Source of the DNA: Nonomuraea candida
GTDB lineage: Bacteria; Actinomycetota; Actinomycetes; Streptosporangiales; Streptosporangiaceae
DNA length: 64,000 nucleotides
Reading direction: 5' to 3'
Assembly: GCF_000725485.1 (NCBI RefSeq)
Contig: NZ_JOAG01000048.1
Coordinates: 1 to 64,000, forward strand
A program made the position numbers and the translations under genes. Position 1 is the first letter of the stretch. Every line of letters begins with the position of its first letter. Shown here piece by piece: positions 45,108-53,184 of the stretch. Below the pieces are notes generated by a model. It saw nothing but the letters and a program-made list of their open reading frames with translations, ran no database searches and had not been told where the DNA came from.

Positions 45108-47258
45108 ATGCCTTTTTTACTCTATCACGGCAGGTCACAACCGCAGGGCCGGCGCCGGCTCATGGCGGCGATCACCGCCGCGCTGACGATGCTCGCGACG
45201 TTGTCGCTCACCCCGCGACCGGCGGCGGCCGACACGCCGTGGCTGACCGTCTCCGAGGACGGCTACGCGTCCTTCGCCGTCCCGGCGGCCGCCGTCGAGG
45301 CGGCGGTGGGCCCGGTGTCGCAGGTCGTCATCGAGGGGAACTTCGGCCCCTCCTCCGCCTGGGCGGAGTTCGGCCTGACCCGCCGGGGCGACCTCTGGTC
45401 GGGGGTCCTCGGCCCGCTCAGGCCGGGCCTGTACTCCTACCAGGTCACCGGCGACGACACCAAGGGCCTGAAGGACCCGACGAACCCCGCCGCCGTGGCC
45501 TCCAAGCCGCTCTGGAGCACCTTCCTCGTGCCGGGTGACGCGGCGCGCCTGCTGGCGGACGCGCCCCCGGGGCAGGGCGGCAAGGTCGAGACCCTGACCT
45601 ACCGGGGCGGCCGCCAGGCCCTGGTGTGGACGCCGCCGGGGTACGCGACCCAGGGCCGCACGGCCTATCCGGTGCTGTTCCTGCAGTCCGGAGCCGGCCG
45701 GAGCGCCACCGACTGGCTCGACCTCGGCCGGGCCGGGCAGATCCTCGACAACCTGTCGATCCGGCGGGCCATGGCGCCCATGGTGGTCGTGATCGGCGGG
45801 GAGGACGTCCCGGCGGAACTGCGCAGGGCGGTCGAGAGCCGTTACCGCGTCCACCGCGACCCGGCGCACCGGGCCATCGCCGGCGTGGCCGAGGGCGGGA
45901 CGCGGGCGCTGCGCGAGGCGCTGGCCCGCCGGTACGCCTACGCCGGCTCCTTCTCCGGCCTGCTGGAAGACGCCCCCGGCGGGGCGGCCGCGAACGCGGT
46001 CAACCGCCACGTCAAGCTGCTGCGCCTGTACACCGGGAACGTGACCGACCCCGCGTACAACGCGGCCGTCCGCCTGACGAAGGCGCTGGACCGCGCCGGT
46101 GTCAGGTACGAGTTCGACGGGGTCAACCCCGACGCCGGCGCCAACTGGAACGCCTGGCAGGAGAACCTGATCGACTTCCTGCCCCGGTTGTTCCGCAGGG
46201 TGCCGGAGCACGGCCCGAGCGCCGGGCACGGCCGGCTCAAGGGCGAGTTCGCCCCGCCGGCGCCCGGCACCACGCCGACCCCGTTCGTGACCGAGGACGG
46301 CTTCGTCACCTTCGAGACCACGACCGCCTTCACCGGCGCCCAGCGCGTCAAGGTGTGGGCGAACTGGGCCCCCAACGGAAGCTGGCTGCGCATCCCGCTG
46401 TCGCGGGAGGGAGACCGGTGGCGGGGGACCGTGGGCCCGCTGGACCCGTGGTTCTACTACTACCGGCTGATGGTGGACGGCGTCTCGGTCAAGGACGCGT
46501 CGAACCCGACGAAGGTGACCACCGAGCCGACCTGGAGCACCTTCCTCGTCGACGGGGACGAGGCGCGCCTGCTCACCGACGTGCCCGCCGGCCGTGGCGG
46601 CAAGGTCGAGAGCATGACGTATCGGAGCGGCGTCGCGGGCCAGGACCGGGCCGCGCTGGTCTGGACCCCGCCCGGCTACGACCCGGACCGCGCGCAGCCG
46701 TACCCCGTGCTCTACCTCCAGCACGGCGGCGGCCAGAGCTACACGGACTGGGTCGAGATGGGGCGCGCCAAACAGATCCTCGACCACCACTTCCTCGACG
46801 GGAACCTGGTGCCGATGGTGGTGGTGATGGGCAACGGCAACGTGCCCGACTTCAACAGGGAGCTGCTGGAGCACCTCGACCCGGCGGCCCGCGCCCGCTA
46901 CAACGTCTCCGGCGACCCGTCGCGGCAGGCCCTGGCCGGCCTGTCGATGGGCGGCGGGCAGACGTTCGGCATGCTCAAGGCGCATCCGGGCCGGTTCGCG
47001 TACGTGGCGGCGTTCTCGGCCGGATTCGGCAGCGGCGCCGGCGTCGACGCGGAGGCGATCAACAACGGCACCACGATGCTGCGGCTGTACGTCGGGGACC
47101 GGACGGACTTCGTGTACCCGTCGTTCATGACGTCCCTGACCACCTTGAACACCCTCGGCATCCGCTACGAGTTCGACGGCGTGACCCCCGGGCCGCACGG
47201 CTGGGACGTGTGGCAGAAGAACCTCATCGACCTGGCGCCACGCCTGTTCAAGCGCTAG
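45108..47258 (+). CDS. Secreted tandem CE1-type esterase; first module catalytically dead
   Basis: 716 residues from ATG 45108, with AAGGGAG seven bases upstream and a signal peptide to about residue 48. Two homologous modules follow (about 50-375 and 385-716), each with an N-terminal E-set domain (EFGLTRRGDLWSG...YSYQV and IPLSREGDRWRGT...YYYRL) and an esterase-D/feruloyl-esterase alpha/beta domain (ALVWTPPGYATQG, ALVWTPPGYDPDR). Module 2 has the nucleophile elbow AGLSMGGGQ and a catalytic His in GPHGW. Module 1 aligns as AGVAEGGTR and NPDAGANWNAW, so both Ser and His are lost. Module 2 probably removes acetyl or feruloyl groups from plant glycans; module 1 may serve binding. Confidence 0.87.
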   Translation: MPFLLYHGRSQPQGRRRLMAAITAALTMLATLSLTPRPAAADTPWLTVSEDGYASFAVPAAAVEAAVGPVSQVVIEGNFGPSSAWAEFGLTRRGDLWSGVLGPLRPGLYSYQVTGDDTKGLKDPTNPAAVASKPLWSTFLVPGDAARLLADAPPGQGGKVETLTYRGGRQALVWTPPGYATQGRTAYPVLFLQSGAGRSATDWLDLGRAGQILDNLSIRRAMAPMVVVIGGEDVPAELRRAVESRYRVHRDPAHRAIAGVAEGGTRALREALARRYAYAGSFSGLLEDAPGGAAANAVNRHVKLLRLYTGNVTDPAYNAAVRLTKALDRAGVRYEFDGVNPDAGANWNAWQENLIDFLPRLFRRVPEHGPSAGHGRLKGEFAPPAPGTTPTPFVTEDGFVTFETTTAFTGAQRVKVWANWAPNGSWLRIPLSREGDRWRGTVGPLDPWFYYYRLMVDGVSVKDASNPTKVTTEPTWSTFLVDGDEARLLTDVPAGRGGKVESMTYRSGVAGQDRAALVWTPPGYDPDRAQPYPVLYLQHGGGQSYTDWVEMGRAKQILDHHFLDGNLVPMVVVMGNGNVPDFNRELLEHLDPAARARYNVSGDPSRQALAGLSMGGGQTFGMLKAHPGRFAYVAAFSAGFGSGAGVDAEAINNGTTMLRLYVGDRTDFVYPSFMTSLTTLNTLGIRYEFDGVTPGPHGWDVWQKNLIDLAPRLFKR

Positions 47259-47302
47259 CCGTACGGCCCGCGTCCCTCCGCCCGGCCGCCGGCCGCGGGC
47301 TC

Positions 47303-47316
47303 TGTTAGCGCTCACA
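47303..47316. promoter_or_regulatory. LacI-type operator upstream of the sugar importer
   Basis: TGTTAGCGCTCACA is symmetrical except for one base pair (TGTkAGCGCTmACA) and contains the AGCGCT centre common in actinomycete LacI-family operators. It lies 123 bp before the binding-protein start and 44 bp after the esterase stop. Its sequence differs from both upstream LacI palindromes. Confidence 0.72.
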
Positions 47317-47439
47317 CGAGGGTCGGGCCGCAGGGCGGGGCGCGGGTCGCGTGACCCGGGTCCCGCCCCGGCCGGGCCCCTCGGTTCCGACGGCGGCGCG
47401 GGAACCTCCGTGCGCCGCGATCCCCAAGGGAACGATGTC

Positions 47440-48816
47440 ATGAACAACAAACGGCTCTCCGTGGCGGCCCTGCTCGCCGCCGTCTCCGTCCTCGCCGTCT
47501 CCGTCCTCACCGCCTGCTCCCCCGGCGGCGGGGGAGGGGGCGCGACCACCGCGACCGGCGGCGGCGCGAGCAACTGCACCAACACCATCCCCAAGAAGAA
47601 CCTGCCGGTCGTGACGATGTGGGGCTGGTACCCCAACATGCAGCTCGTCGTCGACAACTTCAACAAGCTCAACGGCGAGGTGCAGGTCTGCTGGACCAAC
47701 GTCGGCCAGGGCAGCGACGAGTACGACAAGTTCCAGACGGCCATCTCGGCGGGCACCGGCGCGCCCGACGTGATCATGATCGAGATGGACCGCATCCCCA
47801 CCTTCCAGATCCAGAACGCGCTCGTCGACATCAGGAAGTACGGCTTCGACGCCGTCAAGGACGACTACGGCCCGGGCGCCTGGAAGGACGTCTCGGTCGG
47901 CGACGCGATCTACGGTGTGCCGGTCGACGGCGGCCCGCTGGCGATGATCTACCGCAAGGACCTCTTCGAGAAGTACGACATCACACCGCCCAAGACGTGG
48001 GCCGAGTACGAGCAGGCGGCCCAGAAGATGAAGGACGCCGGCGGTCCCGCCTTCGGCGACTTCGCCGCGAACGTGTCGGCCCTGACCATGGCGCTGCAGA
48101 TCCAGAAGGGCGCGGCCCCGTTCACCTACGACCCCGCGCAGCAGAGCAGGATCGGCGTGAAACTGAACGACCAGGCCTCCAAGGACGTGCTCGGCTACTG
48201 GGGCCGCCTGGCGCAGAAGGGGCTGGTCGGGACGCAGGACCAGTTCACCCCGGAGTACATCTCCGGCGTGATCAACGGCAAGTACGCCACGTACATCTCG
48301 GCGGCCTGGGCGCCCGGCTACCTCACCGGCGCCGGGGTCGGCAAGGGCGAGGACACCGGCACGTTCGCGGTGGCGCCGCTCCCGCAGTGGGACCCCGCCC
48401 GCCCGGTGCAGGTGAACTGGGGCGGGTCCGCCTTCTCCGTGACGAGCCAGGCCAAGAACCCCGAACTGGCCGCGAAAGTGGCCTACGGCCTCTACGCCGA
48501 CCAGGAGTCGCTCACCCACGGCTGGACCAACCAGATCATCTTCCCGCTGAACCTCAAGGCGCTCGACGACCCCGCGTTCGTCAACCTCAAGGTCGCCTTC
48601 TTCGGCGGCCAGCAGGCGAACAAGGAGGTCTACGTCCCCGCCGCGAACGCCTACCGGGGCGTCACCTACAGCCCGTTCGGCCAGTACTACTTCGACGCCA
48701 TGACCAAACAGGTCAGCGCGCTCATCGACGGCTCCGTCACCGGCGCGCAGGCCGCCGACCGGCTGCAGGAGGACGTGACGAAGTACGCCCGGGAGCAGGG
48801 TTTCACCGTCCAGTGA
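47440..48816 (+). CDS. CUT1 ABC importer, sugar-binding lipoprotein
   Basis: 458 residues from ATG 47440, with AAGGGA upstream. A lipoprotein signal ends in the lipobox VLTAC, so the protein is anchored outside the membrane. A glycine-rich linker is followed by a type-I extracellular solute-binding fold (VVTMWGWYPNMQLVVDNFNK, TAISAGTGAPDVIMIEMDRIP, YGVPVDGGPLAMIYRKDLFEKYDI, KTWAEYEQAAQKM), the usual pattern for oligosaccharide-binding proteins. It heads a three-gene importer operon. Confidence 0.92.
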   Translation: MNNKRLSVAALLAAVSVLAVSVLTACSPGGGGGGATTATGGGASNCTNTIPKKNLPVVTMWGWYPNMQLVVDNFNKLNGEVQVCWTNVGQGSDEYDKFQTAISAGTGAPDVIMIEMDRIPTFQIQNALVDIRKYGFDAVKDDYGPGAWKDVSVGDAIYGVPVDGGPLAMIYRKDLFEKYDITPPKTWAEYEQAAQKMKDAGGPAFGDFAANVSALTMALQIQKGAAPFTYDPAQQSRIGVKLNDQASKDVLGYWGRLAQKGLVGTQDQFTPEYISGVINGKYATYISAAWAPGYLTGAGVGKGEDTGTFAVAPLPQWDPARPVQVNWGGSAFSVTSQAKNPELAAKVAYGLYADQESLTHGWTNQIIFPLNLKALDDPAFVNLKVAFFGGQQANKEVYVPAANAYRGVTYSPFGQYYFDAMTKQVSALIDGSVTGAQAADRLQEDVTKYAREQGFTVQ

Positions 48817-48921
48817 CGCGCGGCGCGGGCCGTCCGCCACCGGCCGGCCCGCCCGCGACCTCCCTCCTCGACCTCCCTCCCCGACCTTCCCCTCGACCTC
48901 CCGGAGCCCAGGTTGACCCTC

Positions 48922-49854
48922 ATGACCGAGAAAAGCGCGCCGGACGCCCAGGACGGGACGCGCGGACCCCGCGGCAAGGTGCGGCTGCGCGAGCACGTGA
49001 TGGGATGGCTCTTCGTCGGGCCGTTCGGGATCGTCTTCCTGGCGCTGCTCATCGCGCCGCTGGCGTACGCGCTGTATCTCAGCCTCTTCCAGAAGAGGCT
49101 GATCGGCGGCACCGGCTTCGTCTTCCTCGACAACTACGTCAAGGCGTTCACCGACCCGAGTTTCCTGTCGGGGTCGTGGTTCGTCATCCGCTTCTCGCTC
49201 GTCTCCATCCCGCTGCAGATCATCGTCGCGCTCGCGATGGCCCTGATCCTGGACGCCGTGACCTCGCTGTTCACCCGCTTCTCCCGCCTCATGATCTTCC
49301 TGCCGTACGCGATCCCCACGGTCATCGGAGCCGTCATGTGGGGATTCCTGTACAGCAGGAGCTTCGGGCCGCTCACCGACCTCTTCACCCTGTTCGGCGC
49401 CACCCCGCCCGACCTCCTCGGCAGCAACCTGATCTTCTACGGCCTGGTCAACATCGTCACCTGGCAGTGGGCCGGCTACTACATGATCATCCTGTACGCG
49501 GCGCTCCAGGGCATCGACCCGGCGCTCTACGAGGCCGCCCGCATGGACGGCGCCGGCAAGTGGCAGGTCGCCCTGCGGATCAAGATCCCGCTGATCGCCC
49601 CCGCGCTCTTCCTGATCTTGGTCTTCTCGCTCATCGGCACCCTGCAGTTCTTCAACGAGCCGCAGATCCTGCGCTCCCTGGCGGCCGGCACGATCGGCCC
49701 CGACTTCACCCCCAACATGTACGCCTACCAGCAGGCGTTCGCCCTGGCGAACTTCAACTACGGATCGGCGATCTCCTTCGCGCTCGGCGGGATCGTCTTC
49801 GTCGGCGTCTACGCCTTCCTGTTCTTCACCCGCAAGCGGAGGAGCTTCCTGTGA
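48922..49854 (+). CDS. CUT1 ABC importer permease (MalF-like)
   Basis: 310 residues from ATG 48922 (a TTG at 48913 is in frame). Six hydrophobic helices; the EAA loop that contacts the ATPase is YEAARMDGAGKWQVALRIKIPLI. The gap after the binding protein is 105 bp with low-complexity CCTCC repeats. Its stop overlaps the next permease's GTG by four bases (GTGA). Confidence 0.92.
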   Translation: MTEKSAPDAQDGTRGPRGKVRLREHVMGWLFVGPFGIVFLALLIAPLAYALYLSLFQKRLIGGTGFVFLDNYVKAFTDPSFLSGSWFVIRFSLVSIPLQIIVALAMALILDAVTSLFTRFSRLMIFLPYAIPTVIGAVMWGFLYSRSFGPLTDLFTLFGATPPDLLGSNLIFYGLVNIVTWQWAGYYMIILYAALQGIDPALYEAARMDGAGKWQVALRIKIPLIAPALFLILVFSLIGTLQFFNEPQILRSLAAGTIGPDFTPNMYAYQQAFALANFNYGSAISFALGGIVFVGVYAFLFFTRKRRSFL

Positions 49855-50759
49855 TCAGCGACCGTCCCCGCGCCGCCGCCCGCCCCCGGCCACAGCGCCG
49901 GCCACGGCACCGGCCACAGCGCCACCTTCCCCTCCAGGTGCTCCTCGGCTTCCTGGTCGTCTACTTCCTCCTGCCGTTCTGGTGGGTCGTCGTCAACAGC
50001 TCCAAGGACGCCCCCGGCCTGTTCGGCGGCGGTAACACTCTGTGGTTCGCCGACCGGATCGACTATCTCGGCAACCTCGGGCAGCTGTTCACCCACGACA
50101 ACGGCATCTACGGCAGGTGGATACTCAACTCCACGCTGTACGCCTGCGCCGGCGGCGTCGGCGCCACGGTGCTGGCCGTCCTGGCGGGCTACGGATTCGC
50201 CAAGTACCGCTTCGCCGCCAGGCGCTTCAGCTTCTCGCTCGTGCTCGGCGCGCTGATGGTGCCGGCCACGGCCCTGGTGATCCCCACCTTCATGATGTTC
50301 TCCGAGTTCGGCCTGACCAACACGATCTGGGCGGTGATCCTGCCCTCGCTGCTCAACCCGTTCGGCGTCTACCTGATGCACGTCTACGCCCGCGACGCGG
50401 TGCCCGACGAGATCCTGGACGCGGCGCGGGCCGACGGCGCCGGCGAGCTGCGCACGTTCCTCCGGGTCGCCCTGCCCCTGATGCGGCCCGCGGTGGTGAC
50501 CGTGCTGCTCCTGTCGGCCGTGGCGTCCTGGAACAACTACTTCCTGCCCCTGGCCATGCTCTCCGACAACCGCCTCTTCCCCGTCACCGTCGGGCTCGGC
50601 CTCTGGCAGGGCATCGCCTCGGCGAACAACGCGGGCGGCACCTCCCTGTGGAGCCTCATCATCATGGGCGCGCTCGTGTCGGTCGTCCCCCTCGTCATCG
50701 CCTTCTTCACGCTGCAGCGGCACTGGCGCGGCGGCCTGTCCGTCGGCGGCCTGAGATAG
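49851..50759 (+). CDS. CUT1 ABC importer permease (MalG-like)
   Basis: 302 residues from GTG 49851, with GGAGG eight bases upstream, overlapping the MalF-like stop. An Arg/Pro-rich N-terminal tail is followed by six helices and the EAA motif ILDAARADGAGELRTFLRVALPLM. No ATPase gene follows, as usual in actinomycetes, where a shared MsiK-type ATPase energises CUT1 systems (family knowledge). Immediately downstream is a histidine-kinase relic, not further sugar genes. Confidence 0.92.
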   Translation: MISDRPRAAARPRPQRRPRHRPQRHLPLQVLLGFLVVYFLLPFWWVVVNSSKDAPGLFGGGNTLWFADRIDYLGNLGQLFTHDNGIYGRWILNSTLYACAGGVGATVLAVLAGYGFAKYRFAARRFSFSLVLGALMVPATALVIPTFMMFSEFGLTNTIWAVILPSLLNPFGVYLMHVYARDAVPDEILDAARADGAGELRTFLRVALPLMRPAVVTVLLLSAVASWNNYFLPLAMLSDNRLFPVTVGLGLWQGIASANNAGGTSLWSLIIMGALVSVVPLVIAFFTLQRHWRGGLSVGGLR

Positions 50760-50785
50760 GCCGGTTGCCGCCGTGGCCGAAGGAC

Positions 50786-51267
50786 ATGTACGACCTCGCC
50801 GACCAGGTGCAGGCCGACACCCTGTCCGCGCTGCTGCCCCGGGCCGGCCTGGCGCTCGCCGTGGTGACCGCCCTGGCCGCCGTGCTGAGCTGGCTGGTGG
50901 CCGGACGGGTGCTGCGGCCGATCCGCGTCGGTCACGATCCGCTCCCGGCTCCGGCCGGCCCCCGCCACCGGCGAGCCCGTCCTGCGCGGGGAAGGCGACA
51001 GCGGGCAGGTGGCCAGGATGCGCGAGATCCTCGCACTCGCACCCGGCCCGGCGGCCCCGCAGCCGCAGGAGTGGCCGGCGCTGCGCCCGCATCCGCGCCC
51101 CGACACCGCCACGACGGTGATGCGTCGCCCGTGACCGCCTCCGCCAGAACACGCTGCTCACCGGGATCGTCACCGTCCTGCGCGAGGAGAACGGCTTCGT
51201 CGAGGTCCGCGCGGCGACGCGGGCGGAGTCCGCACGGATGATCGCCGCCGAGCGGTCGCGCGGCTGA
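50786..51267 (+). pseudogene. Sensor histidine kinase relic and degenerate sequence
   Basis: From ATG 50786 the frame gives YDLADQVQADTLSALLPRAG, a transmembrane helix (LALAVVTALAAVLSWLVAG) and RVLRPIR, the second helix and first HAMP residues of a sensor kinase. Homology ends at about 50935. Two later open segments (GQVARMREILAL near 51000; LLTGIVTVLREENGFVEVRAATRAESARMIAAERSRG up to 51267) are in other frames and I do not recognise them. No HisKA or ATPase domain or response regulator is present. This is a mosaic of decayed pieces filling 50760-51287. Confidence 0.5.
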
Positions 51268-51287
51268 CGCCGCCGGCTTGGCCCTGA

Positions 51288-51830
51288 TCAGCAGCGCAGC
51301 GCCGTCATGGGTGGCCCGCCGGGGTTCCAGGCGCGCAGGAACTCCGGCTGGACGGAGACGTCCACCAGCTCCAGCCGCACCCCCGTGCCCGTCATGCGGT
51401 GGTAGGTGAAGGGGCGGCCGTACGGGCGGGCGTCGAAGTCCAGCGGCCACCCCCGCGCGGCGAGACGTCCGGCGCACTCGTCGATGCCGGCGGCCCAGAA
51501 CCCGAGGTGGTCGCAGCGGGCTCCCCGGCCGGGTTCCCACGGGCTGCCGGCGGGCCCCTCGATCAGCTCCGTGTACGGCGGGCCGTGCCGGGAGAAGACG
51601 ATGCGGTAGTCCCAGCCGCCCAGCCGTCCTTCCCGCACCGGGTTCCACGCGGTGCCCGCGGCGCGGGTGAAGTCGCGCATGGCGGCCTCGATGTCCGGCA
51701 CGACGTAGCCGATGTGGTACGGGCCGGGGCATGCCACCTGGCCGTCCTCCGGTCCTGTGCCCGCCGTTTCCCCCGCGGGCGGATGCGCCGGGGTCTCGCC
51801 GGCGCGGCCCCGCTCGTGCTGGATGCTCAT
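51288..51830 (-). CDS. VOC-family (glyoxalase-like) protein
   Basis: 180 residues from ATG 51830, with AGAAGGGA upstream. After a disordered 35-residue Pro/Gly-rich leader, the VOC fold begins PGPYHIGYVVPDIEAAMRDFTRAAG, with His near residue 39 as a possible metal ligand, and continues IDECAGRLAARGWPLDF and GVRLELVDVSVQPEFLRAW (Glu ligand in LELVD). VOC proteins act as dioxygenases, epimerases or resistance proteins. It lies downstream of the GntR-TetR hybrid on the same strand with a hairpin between. Confidence 0.82.
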   Translation of the reverse strand: MSIQHERGRAGETPAHPPAGETAGTGPEDGQVACPGPYHIGYVVPDIEAAMRDFTRAAGTAWNPVREGRLGGWDYRIVFSRHGPPYTELIEGPAGSPWEPGRGARCDHLGFWAAGIDECAGRLAARGWPLDFDARPYGRPFTYHRMTGTGVRLELVDVSVQPEFLRAWNPGGPPMTALRC

Positions 51831-51904
51831 CGCGTCCCTTCTCCCGAAGACAGGGGGATCACAGCACGGCCCGCAGCCCGATGACCAATGACCGGGCTTG
51901 GGGT

Positions 51905-51928
51905 GAGCCATCGGTTCGCTGATGGCTC
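51905..51928. terminator. 8-bp perfect inverted repeat between hybrid regulator and VOC gene
   Basis: GAGCCATC and GATGGCTC flank an 8-nt spacer. The position, after the GntR-TetR gene and 75 bp before the VOC start on the minus strand, allows either a weak terminator or an operator for the VOC gene. Confidence 0.45.
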
Positions 51929-51978
51929 TGCGGGAGGCGGGCACACCCCTCTCGGGCTCGCCCTGGACGGCGCTTCGG

Positions 51979-52995
51979 CTACGGCCGGTGCTGTCGCCCG
52001 ATCTGGACCGCGGCGCCGTCCAGCAGGAGCCGCAGCCCGGCCTCGAAGAACGCGGTCAGGTCGAAGTCCAGCCGGTCGTCGATCGGCGCCGCGCGGGTCG
52101 AGAGCGCGGACTGGAGGGACGGCAGGTGGGCGGTGTACCACTGGTCGGGCGACAGCCCCGTGTGCTGTTCCGCGTCGCGTTGCGCCTCCAGATTCGTGGC
52201 CGTTCCCCTGACGTGGTTGGCCACCGCCCACCACATGATCCGGGCCGTCCCGGGGTCGAGACCGAGCCCGAGTATGCCGCTCATGCCCCACCTGCCGAAC
52301 GCGAGCATGTTGGGCAGCGGCTGCGGGTGGGTGAGCGACATGAGACGGGGCAGCCAGGGGTGGCGCAGACAGAGGCGCCATTGCAGACGCGCCGCGAGCT
52401 CCAGGTGGGCCCGCCAGCCCGGCGGAGGCGTCCGGGGCAGCTCCAGCTCGCCGAACACGGTGTCGGCCATGAGCGCGGCCAGCTCCTCCTTGCCGCGCAG
52501 CACGCCGTACAGCGACATGGTGGGGATGCCGAGCGTCGCCGCGATGCCGCGCATGGACACCGCCTCGAAGCCCTGCGCGTCGGCGAGGACGATCGCGGCG
52601 CGCACGACGCGCTCGCGCTCGTCGTTCCGGCCGGTCGCCGCCGCGCGCCGCTCCCTGCGCGCCCGCCCGGCCCCGGTCCCAGCCCTCGCCCCAGCCCCAG
52701 CCCCAGCCCCAGCCCCGGCCCCAGCCCCGGCTCCGGCTCCGGATCGGGGCGCGGGGGCGGGGGCGGGTTCGGTGACGACGGTGCCGACGCGGGGGACGGC
52801 CACCACCCGGCCCTGCCGGCGCAGCGTGTCCAGCGCCTTGGCGGCGGTCGCGGTGGCGACCCCCCATTGCGCGGCGGCCTGCCTGATGGAGGGGACGCGG
52901 TCGCCGGGCTGCAGCGCCCCCGACTCGATGCGCCGCTCGATCTCCCGCACGATCCGCAGGTAGGGCGGGGCGGAGCCGCTCCCGGTTCGCCGCAT
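51979..52995 (-). CDS. GntR-TetR hybrid transcriptional regulator
   Basis: 338 residues from ATG 52995, with AAGGGAG about 12 bases upstream. Residues 8-77 are a GntR winged helix (YLRIVREIERRIESGALQPGDRVPSIRQAAAQWGVATATAAKALDTLRRQGRV, read in parts). Residues 125-170 are a TetR-type HTH (RAAIVLADAQGFEAVSMRGIAATLGIPTMSLYGVLRGKEEL), followed by a TetR_C domain. The two DNA-binding domains are joined by a linker of alternating Gly-Ala, encoded by a hexanucleotide repeat. Such fusions exist in actinomycetes. It is divergent from a carotenoid-oxygenase-like gene whose promoter holds a GTAC-type inverted repeat. Confidence 0.88.
   Translation of the reverse strand: MRRTGSGSAPPYLRIVREIERRIESGALQPGDRVPSIRQAAAQWGVATATAAKALDTLRRQGRVVAVPRVGTVVTEPAPAPAPRSGAGAGAGAGAGAGAGAGARAGTGAGRARRERRAAATGRNDERERVVRAAIVLADAQGFEAVSMRGIAATLGIPTMSLYGVLRGKEELAALMADTVFGELELPRTPPPGWRAHLELAARLQWRLCLRHPWLPRLMSLTHPQPLPNMLAFGRWGMSGILGLGLDPGTARIMWWAVANHVRGTATNLEAQRDAEQHTGLSPDQWYTAHLPSLQSALSTRAAPIDDRLDFDLTAFFEAGLRLLLDGAAVQIGRQHRP
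52683..52740. repeat. AGCCCC hexanucleotide tract encoding the (Gly-Ala)n linker
   Basis: About nine near-identical 6-bp units (AGCCCC, with GGCCCC and GGCTCC variants) run in frame through the GntR-TetR gene. Because units are multiples of three, slippage would lengthen or shorten the linker without breaking the frame. Confidence 0.85.
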
Positions 52996-53133
52996 GGTCG
53001 ATCGCGCTCCCTTCTGTACTAGGGCAGTGGCAGGCCCGCCGCGGTGGCCGGGCCGTCGCCGTCCCGTCCCTGTTGAACGGCGCTTTTACTGGCCTAGCAC
53101 ATCGCCGCCGGTCGCCCGTGCCGTGCCTCGGGC

Positions 53134-53160
53134 CGGTGTACCGTCTCGCTCCGTACACCG
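53134..53160. promoter_or_regulatory. Inverted repeat at the carotenoid-oxygenase promoter
   Basis: CGGTGTAC and GTACACCG flank an 11-bp spacer, ending 24 bp before the ATG at 53185. It probably binds the divergent GntR-TetR regulator. Confidence 0.65.
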
Positions 53161-53184
53161 TACAACGAAACTCCCGAGGTGAGC

